In this document: one piece after another, positions 26,590-35,075 of the stretch
Position numbering within the stretch: position 1 is the first letter of the stretch
How the letters are laid out: each line of letters opens with the position of its first letter
Origin: Erwinia sp039023475
Lineage (GTDB): Bacteria > Pseudomonadota > Gammaproteobacteria > Enterobacterales > Enterobacteriaceae
DNA length: 64,000 nucleotides
Direction of reading: 5' to 3'
Assembly (NCBI RefSeq): GCF_039023475.1
Contig: NZ_JBCHVB010000003.1
Coordinates: 310,001 to 374,000 of the forward strand
The notes under the pieces: model-generated
What the model was told of the DNA's origin: nothing
Databases searched by the model: none
The model's input: the letters and a program-made list of their open reading frames with translations, nothing else
Translations under genes and position numbers: made by a program

Positions 26590-28017
26590 TTAAGAAACCA
26601 GTTCACGCGCATAATCAAACAGCGCCTTGAGCTGGTTCATCTTAGCCTGGTCCCCTTCATACTGAGCAAACAGGCTTTCCAGTTCCTGAACATATCCCTG
26701 CACGCGTTCAGGGTTCAGCGCTTCACGGCGATGCTGTAACCAGCGGTTCTGCTCGGCTTCATCCAGCGTGCCGGGGAAGTTGCGCGCCCGGTAGCGGAAC
26801 AGCAGCTTTTCGATGCGCGCGTCATTAAACGTCAGATCCAGCGCGGGGAGATGCGCCGGCGCCGTTTGCAGAATAATCTTCATCGCTGCACGGTCGGCGT
26901 CGCTGAAGAAGCCGTCATAGAGCTGCGCATCGACATCCTCTGAAGGGCTGAAAGGTTCTGCCTCGGCGAACAGGGCGACGACCTTTTCGCGGATCTCGGG
27001 ATGCTGGCGCAGCAGGGCAAGATTATCCAGGCAGTGCTGACGATCGATGCTCAGTCTCGCCGCATCTTCTGGCCGCAGCGTGCTGGCGGGCGCTACAACA
27101 GGACATTTATTAATGTGGACCAGCTTCACCGGCACGGCGGATTCCCCGCCTAAATCTTCACGACGGGTATAAAGCCGCTCGCGCAGCCGATCGGCATCAA
27201 GCGCCAGCAGCGGGGCAATATCACCCGCAAGGTCGCAGGCAATAAGCGCATTTTTATTTACCGGGTGCCAGGCCAGCGGCGCAATCCAGCTGGTATTACC
27301 GCGAAATGCGCCAAACATGCCGGAAATATGCACCAGCGGTTTCATTTGCGGGATATCAATCAGCGCGGCGATCTTTTGCTTATTGCGGTGGCTGAAAAGA
27401 AAATCATACAGCCGCGGCTGCTTTTCCTTGACCAGCTTCGCCATCGCGATGGTGGCATAGACGTCAGACATTGCATCGTGCGCATTTTCATGAGCCACGC
27501 CGTTGGCTTTGGTCAGATGCTCCAGGCGGAAGCTGGGAAAGCCCTCGTCATTTTCCGGCCATTCAATGCCTTCCGGTCGCAGCGCGTAACAGGCGCGCAT
27601 CACATCCAGCAGATCCCAGCGGCTGTTGCCGTTCTGCCAGCTCCAGCCATAAGGATCGTAAAAGTTGCGGTAAAGGAGATTCCGCGTCACCTCATCGTCG
27701 AAGCGCACGTTGTTATAGCCGACAATGCAGGTGTTGGGTTCGCTGAAAAGCTGATGAATGCGCTGGGTGAACGCCGCCTCGCTGAGGCCTTTCGCCTGGG
27801 CCAGCTGCGGCGTAATGCCGGTGATCATCACCGCTTCCGGCTGCGGCAGGTAGTCATCCGCAGGGCGGCAGTAGAAAACTTCCGGCTCACCGATAATGTT
27901 GAAGTCCATATCCGTACGGATCCCGGCGAACTGCGCAGGCCTGTCCAGCGACGGGCTTTTGCCAAAGGTCTCATAGTCATGGAAAAGGAACGTAGGTTGT
28001 ACTGATTTGTCTTTCAC
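26590..28017 (-). CDS. sbcB: Exodeoxyribonuclease I
   Basis: Processive 3'-5' single-strand DNA exonuclease that acts in recombination and mismatch repair. The 475-residue protein begins with the DEDDh exonuclease motif I (FLFHDYETFG). Motif II lies in IVGYNNVRFDDEVTRN and motif III in ENAHDAMSDVYATIAMAKL. A C-terminal SH3-like and helical region follows. Its length and sequence match E. coli ExoI. Its upstream side borders the decayed mobile element described separately. Confidence 0.97.
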   Translation of the reverse strand: MKDKSVQPTFLFHDYETFGKSPSLDRPAQFAGIRTDMDFNIIGEPEVFYCRPADDYLPQPEAVMITGITPQLAQAKGLSEAAFTQRIHQLFSEPNTCIVGYNNVRFDDEVTRNLLYRNFYDPYGWSWQNGNSRWDLLDVMRACYALRPEGIEWPENDEGFPSFRLEHLTKANGVAHENAHDAMSDVYATIAMAKLVKEKQPRLYDFLFSHRNKQKIAALIDIPQMKPLVHISGMFGAFRGNTSWIAPLAWHPVNKNALIACDLAGDIAPLLALDADRLRERLYTRREDLGGESAVPVKLVHINKCPVVAPASTLRPEDAARLSIDRQHCLDNLALLRQHPEIREKVVALFAEAEPFSPSEDVDAQLYDGFFSDADRAAMKIILQTAPAHLPALDLTFNDARIEKLLFRYRARNFPGTLDEAEQNRWLQHRREALNPERVQGYVQELESLFAQYEGDQAKMNQLKALFDYARELVS

Positions 28018-28028
28018 TGTTTTTCTCT

Positions 28029-28126
28029 GTTCACTTCTGTTCGTTAACTTCCTGAAAACGCAGTGCTCAATTTAATGCTTACGGCCTTCTACGTTCACTA
28101 GTGTTTGAGTTTGTAGGTGTTCACTT
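28029..28126 (+). repeat. Three direct copies of GTTCACT(T/A) before the integrase remnant
   Basis: GTTCACTT at 28029, GTTCACTA at 28093 and GTTCACTT at 28119 lie between sbcB and the integrase start codon. Short direct repeats in this position are typical of arm-type binding sites of tyrosine recombinases, so these may be relics of an attachment region. Confidence 0.35.
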
Positions 28127-28193
28127 TAGTCTATGCAGTATTGCGTACAACGCGGATACAGAATCTCTGAAACCACGCGTACAGAAGAGGATT

Positions 28194-28500
28194 ATGGCCG
28201 TCTACACGACTCAACTCCGTACCTTACATGGTAAACCATATTCAGGAAGTCCAGAAGTGGCAGATACCAACGGACCTGGCGTGCGAATTTCACCGAAAGG
28301 GGTTATCACCTTTCAATACCGCTACAGATAGCACAGGACAGCTCAGTTCAGCGGCCTGGCCCTGGCCGGTATCCGGCTGTAAGCCTGACGGATGCCAGGT
28401 CTGTTATTGCCGATCTGCGGATATGAAGGACAATGGAAAAGACCCGCATTTTAATACTGTATTATGCAGGAAACAGTATGGGGATAATGGATCGCTATGA
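28194..28500 (+). pseudogene. Decayed tyrosine-recombinase (phage-type integrase), N-terminal part
   Basis: An intact start (AGAGGA, then ATG) opens the arm-binding domain typical of phage integrases: MAVYTTQLRTLHGKPY, then GVRISPKGVITFQYRYR. A stop codon ends the frame after 45 residues. Homology continues in other frames: YPAVSLTDARSVIADLR around 28368-28420 in one, then MKDNGKDPHFNTVL in another. At least one nonsense change and two frameshifts are therefore present, and the catalytic domain with the Arg-His-Arg-Tyr residues is missing. It is the relic of an element that inserted beside sbcB. Confidence 0.8.
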
Positions 28501-28931
28501 AGAGTCCAGTACATGGATACCAACAGAGGGGTCAGGAGCATCTCCGGCAATCATAAAAACAGACATTCCTGGGTAATATGGTGTTTATTTCAAGGAGTAT
28601 TGCTTTACCAACACGATCAATGCTGCTGATGCAAAGATCTCTGGCCTCCTTTTGTTGGCACCTCATACCTCACCAATTCATCCGTAGCGCTTACTTTTGC
28701 AGTAAAACCGTATCAAACCTTGCTATCGCCGCTCTGATCCTTGGGAATCACATAATGAGGTTGTTCAATAGAACTGGTGCATGCATGAAAAACGCTGACA
28801 TAACTGACACGATGCTGAAGATGTCTTGATGGTATTTTCCCTGATGAAACACTCATGTTGACATTGTTGATTTTAGGTAAAAAAAGTGTAAAGATTAAAA
28901 GCATCATGTAAATATACTTCTGGAAAGTAAA
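28501..28931. other. Apparent relic DNA between the integrase remnant and the acyltransferase
   Basis: AT-rich sequence with no intact gene. A plus-strand frame of about 25 codons near 28594-28670 (FKEYCFTNTINAADAKISGLL) looks coding-like but ends in stops, suggesting another decayed gene that I cannot identify. The last hundred bases presumably carry the promoter of the acyltransferase. Confidence 0.35.
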
Positions 28932-29984
28932 ATGGAAAAATCGAGTGGTCCCAGAATTGAATGGATTGATAATCTTAAATTTATCGGGATGTTCTATATC
29001 TACCTGGGGCATCTTGGGGCAGTAGGCGATAAGCTTTATCCTTTTGTTTTTTCTTTCCATGTTCCGCTTTTCTTTTTTATGTCAGGTCTTTTTTATAACA
29101 GAAGCTCTGACCTGGCTGCAGGTTTACAGAAAATAATAAAATCATTTATAAAAATAATCATACCTTACGCCGTCTTTTCTGTTATAGGAATAGCTGTATA
29201 TGCGTTAAAATGGAACCTGCCGCCAGAAAGACTTCATGACATGTTGATAAAAGCTGCTATGGGAATACGTAATCAAGTTCCAATAACATCTTTGTGGTTC
29301 CTGCCCTGCCTGTTCATGGTTATCGTATATTATACGGTGGCAAATGTACTGATTAAAAATGCATTTTATATTTTTATTATATCACTTGTTGCTTATTGTC
29401 TTACACCTGTGTGGGCCACGAAAATGCCATCAATGATTTTCAATGTTGATAGTGCCCTCCATTACTTAAGCTACTTTTCCTTTGGTGTTTTAGTTTCTAA
29501 TAAAGTTAAAAAAGAATGGTCTGTAGCTTACGAAGGAAAGATGCGAGGGTTAATAACCTTTATTGTGATGCTTTCATTTGCATACTTCGCTTATTCTTAT
29601 CAATATGGTACGTTCTCTAAATTCAAAGGCGTGCAATCCCCCGAGTTAAGATATTTAATTTACTTCTTCGTGACTTGCTTTATGTTTTTGCCGAGCATTG
29701 CATTAGCATACTTTATTAATATAAAGGCAATAAGAGATCTTGGCAGAAATAGTCTCGTTCTTTGTGGGACGGAGCAGATACTGAAGGTTATGGTTCCCAC
29801 AATCCTCCTGGCATTTGGCGTTAAGTTACAGCTTAAAGATCCGCTTCAGGCCGTACTTTACACATCCATTCTGATGACTATCTCCTATTTTACTATCATA
29901 AAGATTTACAGCTCATTCTCTATCCGAAAGCACACTGTGTCAGGCGATTCTGATTTCTTAGTCAAAGATAAGAATCAATCTTAA
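28932..29984 (+). CDS. Acyltransferase 3 family membrane protein, fucose-O-acetylase-like (NolL type)
   Basis: A 350-residue multi-pass inner-membrane protein with about ten helices. The N-terminus WIDNLKFIGMFYIYLGHLG contains the conserved Asp and His27 of the family in the form usual for the fucose 4-O-acetylase (NolL) subgroup. SFHVPLFFFMSGLFY and SLWFLPCLF follow. Such proteins O-acetylate sugar units of surface polysaccharides or secreted glycans. GGAAAG precedes the ATG. The gene is far AT-richer than the flanking sbcB and sbmC and sits beside an integrase relic, so it is probably foreign. Modification of the FucNAc-containing O-antigen made at the start of the window is possible but only inferred. 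Confidence 0.8.
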   Translation: MEKSSGPRIEWIDNLKFIGMFYIYLGHLGAVGDKLYPFVFSFHVPLFFFMSGLFYNRSSDLAAGLQKIIKSFIKIIIPYAVFSVIGIAVYALKWNLPPERLHDMLIKAAMGIRNQVPITSLWFLPCLFMVIVYYTVANVLIKNAFYIFIISLVAYCLTPVWATKMPSMIFNVDSALHYLSYFSFGVLVSNKVKKEWSVAYEGKMRGLITFIVMLSFAYFAYSYQYGTFSKFKGVQSPELRYLIYFFVTCFMFLPSIALAYFINIKAIRDLGRNSLVLCGTEQILKVMVPTILLAFGVKLQLKDPLQAVLYTSILMTISYFTIIKIYSSFSIRKHTVSGDSDFLVKDKNQS

Positions 29985-30591
29985 GAATATAGGATTGCTA
30001 AACACGAAAATCCGCTATAGCAGTAGTATTCAGGGCAAGCATCAGGATAAGTGAGCGAGGCCGCCACAAGTTTAGTCCGGCTGATTTTGTGCATAACCTG
30101 CCCCTGTACGGGAATACATAGGGTGTGGTGGGGGAGAGCGAAGCTACCAGCTCGTTAATCCGAATAACGAAGGATACTGATATAGGATCCCCGTCACCTG
30201 CAACAGCTAACGGTGATCCCCTCTTGCGCCTGAAGCATTCTTTGTCCATTACCCTTCCGCGTCGAGGCTGATTGAATATGATGGCCCGCCATTCCAATGG
30301 AGGCGGCCATATCATATCCTTCACCCATCAGCCTTACCCTATGATTCCCCTGCTTACATTCTCAGTCTGTAACAGTCCCCTGCCCACCATCACCCCGTTT
30401 TTTCTACTAACCTATACAGCAAGCGTAGAGGTTACTAACAGGCTCCTTTCATTACAGGCCGGGCTTACCCAGTCAGCGTTAACGCCTCTTTTGCAGGCGG
30501 TCGCGCGCAATAGAATCATTACCGTTTGAAGTTCGAACCTGTCGCCCTGTACCTCTATTTTTCACCCTTATCCTCATTCAGGAGTATGCAG
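29985..30591. other. Intergenic region of about 600 bp with an imperfect palindrome
   Basis: No convincing gene is present; the open frames here lack ribosome-binding sites and motifs. Around 30277-30318 a long imperfect inverted repeat (TATGATGGCCCGCC facing GGCGGCCATATCATA) could form a hairpin. The lower half should carry the sbmC promoter; I could not find a LexA box (CTGT-N8-ACAG) there. Confidence 0.4.
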
Positions 30592-31059
30592 ATGAATATC
30601 GAATTAGTGCAGCGAGAAGCCAGCCACGTCGCCGGTTTCCATCTCGTTGGTCCATTTGAAGAGACCGCGCCACAGGGTTATGACAAACTCGCCGCATGGA
30701 CGGACAAGCACCAGCTTGTCGGGCCATGGATGAGCGTTTATCACGGCAATCCCCGTCAGGTGCCCGCAGAACAGCTCGAAATTGATACGGCGATTGGCGT
30801 ACCGTCAGATTTCGAACTGCCGGAGGAGAGTGAGGGGGTGTCCATAACCGAGTTGCCGGCCGGGACCTACGCCATGGTGCGAGTCCATGTTACTGATGAC
30901 GATTTCACGAAGCCCTGGTATCAGTTCTTTGATGACTGGCTGCCTGCCAGTGGCTATGTCATGGCAGAAGGGCCCTGTTTTGATCACTATCTGAATGACG
31001 GGACGGAGAGCGGTGAATGGGATATTGAACTCTTTATACCGGTCAATAAACCAGAGTAA
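30592..31059 (+). CDS. sbmC: DNA gyrase inhibitor GyrI/SbmC
   Basis: A 155-residue protein of the GyrI-like (AraC effector-binding) fold. It matches E. coli SbmC, which binds gyrase and protects against microcin B17 and other gyrase poisons. VAGFHLVGPFEET, GVSITELPAGTYAMVRV, DDFTKPWYQFFDDWLP and CFDHYLNDG are the recognisable segments. The chosen ATG has AGGAG seven bases upstream; a second ATG two codons earlier is too close to it. In E. coli the gene lies close to sbcB with dacD between; here a foreign insert separates them. Confidence 0.92.
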   Translation: MNIELVQREASHVAGFHLVGPFEETAPQGYDKLAAWTDKHQLVGPWMSVYHGNPRQVPAEQLEIDTAIGVPSDFELPEESEGVSITELPAGTYAMVRVHVTDDDFTKPWYQFFDDWLPASGYVMAEGPCFDHYLNDGTESGEWDIELFIPVNKPE

Positions 31060-31108
31060 GGTGGGCACTCTCCCCCTCCAGCGGAGAGGGAGAGATCGTA
31101 CAGTAAAC

Positions 31109-32335
31109 TTACTTACGCAGTTCCTCTTTCAGATCTTTAACGTCGCTGGCGCTGACCGGCGACGCTGCATTCCCCCAGCTGTTGCGAATATAAGTGATGG
31201 CGTCTGCCATCTCTTCATCGCTAAGCGTCCCCTCGAAAGAGGGCATGGCCGGTGCGGTCGGGCGGGCATCGGTATCCACGCCGCGGCTGCCAGCGGTCAC
31301 AACATGGATTAGCGAGGTGGCCTGCGGAGCATTAACCAGCGGGTTGCCCGCCAGGCGCGGGAAGATATGCTCAACGCCCTGACCTTGTGGTGCATGGCAG
31401 GCTGAGCATTTGGTTTCATAAATAAGCGCGCCGGTTTGCATCCGTTGATCGCTGGCGGAGAGTGGGGCGGGCTTATCGTCCTCTCGTGCTGGCATTGCTT
31501 TGAGATAAGTCGCCACCGCATTGAGATCCTCGTCTCGCCAGTACTGCGTGGAGTGTTTCACCGCGTCTGCCATCGGGCCGGAAGCGATGTCATAGCGGTT
31601 CATGCCGGTGCGCAGATAGGTGACAATATCCTTCTGCGTCCACTTGCCCAGCCCGGTATGCGCGTTGCTGGTCAGATCGGGCGCCCACCATCCCTCGACC
31701 ACCGCACCGGAAACAAACTGGCTGTTCTTATCGCCGCCCAGCAGGTTTTTCGGCGTATGGCAGGTGCCGCAGTGGCCCAGCGCCTCCACCAGGTAAGCCC
31801 CCCGGTTCCACTCTGCTGACTTGCTCATATCCGGCTTAAACTCGCCCTTGTCAAAGTTGATCCAGTTCCAGACGATAAGGCTGGTGCGGACATTGAAAGG
31901 GAAGGGCAGCTGGTTCGTTTCGACTTTCTGATGAACGGGCTGGAGGGTCTGCAGCCAGGCCCATAAATCTTCGTTATCTTTACGGGTCACTTTGGTGTAG
32001 GCGGTAAAGGGCATGGCGCCGTAAAGCCGCTTGCCGTTATGACCCACGCCTTCCGACATGGCGCGCTGGAAATCGTCAAAGGTCCAGCTGCCGATGCCGG
32101 TCTCGCGATCCGGCGTGATATTCGCCCCAACCAGCGTACCAAACGGCGTATTCAGGCGAATACCGCCCGCGAAAGGTTTCTCAGGATCGGCGGTATGACA
32201 GGCTGTGCAGTCGCCGAGCGTGGCGATGTAGCGGCCGCGTGCCACCTGATCGTACTCCGGCTGGGCAAAAGCCTGAGAAACGGTGACGGCAGAGAGAGAA
32301 ATCGCAGCAAGTGCGAGTAATGTGCGCTTTTTCAT
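31109..32335 (-). CDS. Gluconate-type dehydrogenase, cytochrome c subunit
   Basis: Triheme c-type cytochrome of a membrane-bound flavoprotein dehydrogenase. A signal peptide of about 25 residues is followed by three heme-binding CxxCH motifs: CTACH (residue 43 on), CGTCH and CSACH. The length of 408 residues is usual. In the family it takes electrons from the flavoprotein subunit in the periplasm and passes them to ubiquinone. The ATG overlaps the stop codon of the large subunit, so the three genes form one operon transcribed in the order small subunit, flavoprotein, cytochrome. Confidence 0.92.
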   Translation of the reverse strand: MKKRTLLALAAISLSAVTVSQAFAQPEYDQVARGRYIATLGDCTACHTADPEKPFAGGIRLNTPFGTLVGANITPDRETGIGSWTFDDFQRAMSEGVGHNGKRLYGAMPFTAYTKVTRKDNEDLWAWLQTLQPVHQKVETNQLPFPFNVRTSLIVWNWINFDKGEFKPDMSKSAEWNRGAYLVEALGHCGTCHTPKNLLGGDKNSQFVSGAVVEGWWAPDLTSNAHTGLGKWTQKDIVTYLRTGMNRYDIASGPMADAVKHSTQYWRDEDLNAVATYLKAMPAREDDKPAPLSASDQRMQTGALIYETKCSACHAPQGQGVEHIFPRLAGNPLVNAPQATSLIHVVTAGSRGVDTDARPTAPAMPSFEGTLSDEEMADAITYIRNSWGNAASPVSASDVKDLKEELRK

Positions 32336-34098
32336 GCGGTAATCATCTCCCCGGGACGTTTGAGGTAATAGTTACGGATGTCATAAGCCGCCTTAAAGGC
32401 CAGCGCGCCGACGGTGCCCGTGGGGTTATAGCCCGGGTTCTGCGGGAAGGCGGAGGCGCCGACCACAAACAGGTTTGGCACATCCCAGACCTGAAGGTGT
32501 TTATTCACCGAACTGGTGCTGGGATCGGCACCCATCACAAAGCCGCCGCAAACGTGGGAAGACTGGTAGGGGACACTATCCCAGTGGCCGGTAGTGGGCT
32601 TCGCTACCAGCTCACGTGGATTCATAGATTTGGCAATTTCCGCCACCTTGCCGGTGCAGTACTGCGCCATACGCAGATCGTTCTCCGGAAAATCAAAGGT
32701 AATGCGCAGCAGCGGACGGCCACGCGGATCCTTATAATTAGGATCGAGCGACAGATAGTTAGTAGGCGTGGTGTAGCTACTGGCCTCGCAGCCAATGCTC
32801 ATGGTGCTCAGATAGTTTTTGACCACCGCCTGCTTCCATTGTGTTCCCCATTTCGGCGTACCGGGAGGCACAGGACGGCTGTTGATCGGCGCGGCGCCAA
32901 CCGGCGTGACGCGGATGCTGCCGCCGCCAAAAAAGCCCAGCCCGCTGTGGTCAAAGTTATCGTTATTGAACTCATCGATACCCATGCCGACCGCACCGGC
33001 ACCGATAAACGGATTGAAGTTTTTGTCGTCGAAATAGAGCGTCACGCCGTTAGCCGTCTGATAAGCGTAGTTACGCCCGGTCGTGCCGCTATTGGTGACG
33101 GGATCGTAAGGCTTGCCGATATTCGACAGCAGCATCAGCCGGACATTTTCGAAGGTATAAGCCGCGACGATGACCAGATCCGCAGGCTGCTCCCACTCGT
33201 CGCCGCTGGAGTCAACGAAAATCACGCCGGTGGCTTTTTTGCCGCTCGGGTCGGTTAACACTTCTAACACTTCACAATGGGTGTGAGCGGTGAAGTTGGG
33301 CTTGCGCATCAGGGCAGGCAAAATAGTGGTGATGGCGCTGGCTTTGGAATAGTTGGCGCAGCCAAAATTGGTACAGTAGCCGCAGAAGGTGCAGGGGCCC
33401 ATCGTGACGCCAAGCGGATTGGTATAGGCTTCGGAAACCAGCGAAGAGGGAACGGCAAACGGCTTATAGCCCATGTTGCGTGCCGCCTCGGCAAACAGGG
33501 TCGGTCCGTAGGGCTGTTTAAGCGGAGGCGTCGGATACTCACCGGAGCGGGAGCCTTCAAACGGATTGCCGCCTTCCTGCTTCACGCCGTTGAGGACGCC
33601 CGCTTTGCCGGAGGTGCCGGCGACGCGCTCAAACTGCATATAGTGCTTTTCGATCTCACCCCACTCCATGCCCCAGTCCTGAAGCGACAGATCGGATGAA
33701 ATGGCGTTAGCGCCGTAGCGTTCCGTCAGATGGCTGCGCAGGCGAAACTCTTCCGGCTGAAAGCGAAAGGTAATACCCGCCCAGTGGTTACCCGCGCCGC
33801 CCGTGCCGTTACCGGGATGAAACGAGCCCCAGCTGCGCATCGGCAGCGCCGTCTGTGAGGGATTATTACGCATGGTGCAGGTGTTCTGTCGGGTACGAAG
33901 CATCAGTTCCTGACGCTGAACGTAGCGAAGCTCATCGGTGACGGTCGCCACGTTAAAATCGCGGGCGGTATCCCGCCACGGGCCGCGCTCAAGCCCCATC
34001 ACGCTCAGCCCTTCATCCGCCAGCTCATTGGCGATAATGGATCCGGCCCAGCCCAGTCCAATCACGACCGCATCAGTCCGTGGAAGTTTCTTTGCCAT
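32332..34098 (-). CDS. Gluconate-type dehydrogenase, GMC flavoprotein subunit
   Basis: A 588-residue GMC-family oxidoreductase. The FAD-binding GLGWAGSIIANELADEGLSVMGLERG lies near the N-terminus. A cysteine-rich insert CTFCGYCTNFGCANYSKAS around residues 236-254 is characteristic of these enzymes. The C-terminal half has the catalytic-site region HVCGGFVMG and NPGYNPTGTVGALAFKAA. It oxidises gluconate to 2-ketogluconate in the periplasm, or 2-ketogluconate or sorbitol in related enzymes; the sequence alone does not settle which. Pantoea and Erwinia strains are known for such ketogluconate formation. Confidence 0.92.
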   Translation of the reverse strand: MAKKLPRTDAVVIGLGWAGSIIANELADEGLSVMGLERGPWRDTARDFNVATVTDELRYVQRQELMLRTRQNTCTMRNNPSQTALPMRSWGSFHPGNGTGGAGNHWAGITFRFQPEEFRLRSHLTERYGANAISSDLSLQDWGMEWGEIEKHYMQFERVAGTSGKAGVLNGVKQEGGNPFEGSRSGEYPTPPLKQPYGPTLFAEAARNMGYKPFAVPSSLVSEAYTNPLGVTMGPCTFCGYCTNFGCANYSKASAITTILPALMRKPNFTAHTHCEVLEVLTDPSGKKATGVIFVDSSGDEWEQPADLVIVAAYTFENVRLMLLSNIGKPYDPVTNSGTTGRNYAYQTANGVTLYFDDKNFNPFIGAGAVGMGIDEFNNDNFDHSGLGFFGGGSIRVTPVGAAPINSRPVPPGTPKWGTQWKQAVVKNYLSTMSIGCEASSYTTPTNYLSLDPNYKDPRGRPLLRITFDFPENDLRMAQYCTGKVAEIAKSMNPRELVAKPTTGHWDSVPYQSSHVCGGFVMGADPSTSSVNKHLQVWDVPNLFVVGASAFPQNPGYNPTGTVGALAFKAAYDIRNYYLKRPGEMITA

Positions 34099-34099
34099 A

Positions 34100-34855
34100 T
34101 CAGGCTCCTTTTTTCGTGTTTGACAGGTCGGCGATGCTGACGGGTTGCAGGTTTAGGTCTTCGTTATGCCGCTCGATCAAATCGCGATAGTCGTATCGCG
34201 CGCCGGGAAAACCAATCATTTTCCAGGAGACCATGTCTTTGTTCCCGCCGTAAATGGGATCGGCAAAAAATCCTTCCATAGTATTAATCAGGATCTGCGC
34301 AAAAAAGGCCTCGCCGTCATACCCCTCCAGCTTAATTTCGCCTTTTTCCAGGCCATGCAGGATCTCATCCTGCTGTTCAGGGGTTAGATCCCTGAACGCT
34401 TCTTGCTGCGTCGCCTGGGTATGTTTATTGAGTGCCGCAAGACCTTTACGGTAGCGCTCGCGGGGAACCAGCGGCGACTGATCGCCCTGTTGAGCGGTGC
34501 CTTCAGTGAAGGGACCTTCCATATAAAGGCGCTCAAAAGTGCCGTAAAAACCCTGTAGCTGGCGATCGATAAATACCGCGCAGCCTGCCTCTTTGCCGCC
34601 CATACTCAGCTCATCCGCCGGAATGAGCCGATCGACGATGGCTTCTACCGTTGTGGCCTCCTCATCGGTAAAAAAGAGCCAGCCGGCATTGGAAAAGGTT
34701 TCAGGGGGATTATCAGAGAACGGCGTCCAGCCGGGCGCACCGGTCAGGGTGACCGCTTTGGCCACGCCGGACGCGGTCGCCGCAAGCGCGCCTGTTGACC
34801 ATGTCAAAACCTGTCGTCGGGTGACACCGGGTGAGGTGGGGGACGGTTTACGCAT
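34100..34855 (-). CDS. Gluconate-type dehydrogenase, small (subunit 3) protein
   Basis: A 251-residue gluconate 2-dehydrogenase subunit 3 family protein. The N-terminus has a twin-arginine signal (TRRQVLTWS, Arg13-Arg14, then a hydrophobic stretch), so the folded complex is exported by Tat. The flavoprotein itself has no signal and probably travels with this partner. EATTVEAIVDRLIPADE and FFAQILINTMEGFFADPIYGGN are family landmarks. It is first in the operon and starts the transcript divergent from yeeA. Confidence 0.92.
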   Translation of the reverse strand: MRKPSPTSPGVTRRQVLTWSTGALAATASGVAKAVTLTGAPGWTPFSDNPPETFSNAGWLFFTDEEATTVEAIVDRLIPADELSMGGKEAGCAVFIDRQLQGFYGTFERLYMEGPFTEGTAQQGDQSPLVPRERYRKGLAALNKHTQATQQEAFRDLTPEQQDEILHGLEKGEIKLEGYDGEAFFAQILINTMEGFFADPIYGGNKDMVSWKMIGFPGARYDYRDLIERHNEDLNLQPVSIADLSNTKKGA

Positions 34856-35075
34856 TGCGCTTCCTTAAGGGTGAAAATGTAAAGTTATACCCGGTAATTG
34901 TAAAAACAGTACGGGTCGCTCAATACTATGTATAACACTTGTTTCTGTATTGTTAATTTGTGTTATTCCCTTTTTTCCGCAAGGTATTTGATAAGTAAAA
35001 TGGCAGCGCAGGCGCTTACGCTGGCAGATCGATCGGGTATGATGCCCGACGAATATCTGACGTCAGGAGAACAGT

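Noticed and set aside
29998..30324. Minus-strand open frame of 108 codons downstream of the AT-rich acyltransferase
   Set aside because: No ribosome-binding site, no family motif, and it runs through the palindrome; judged a chance frame.
30526..30591. LexA box upstream of sbmC, as expected from E. coli
   Set aside because: No CTGT-N8-ACAG arrangement was found by eye in this stretch.
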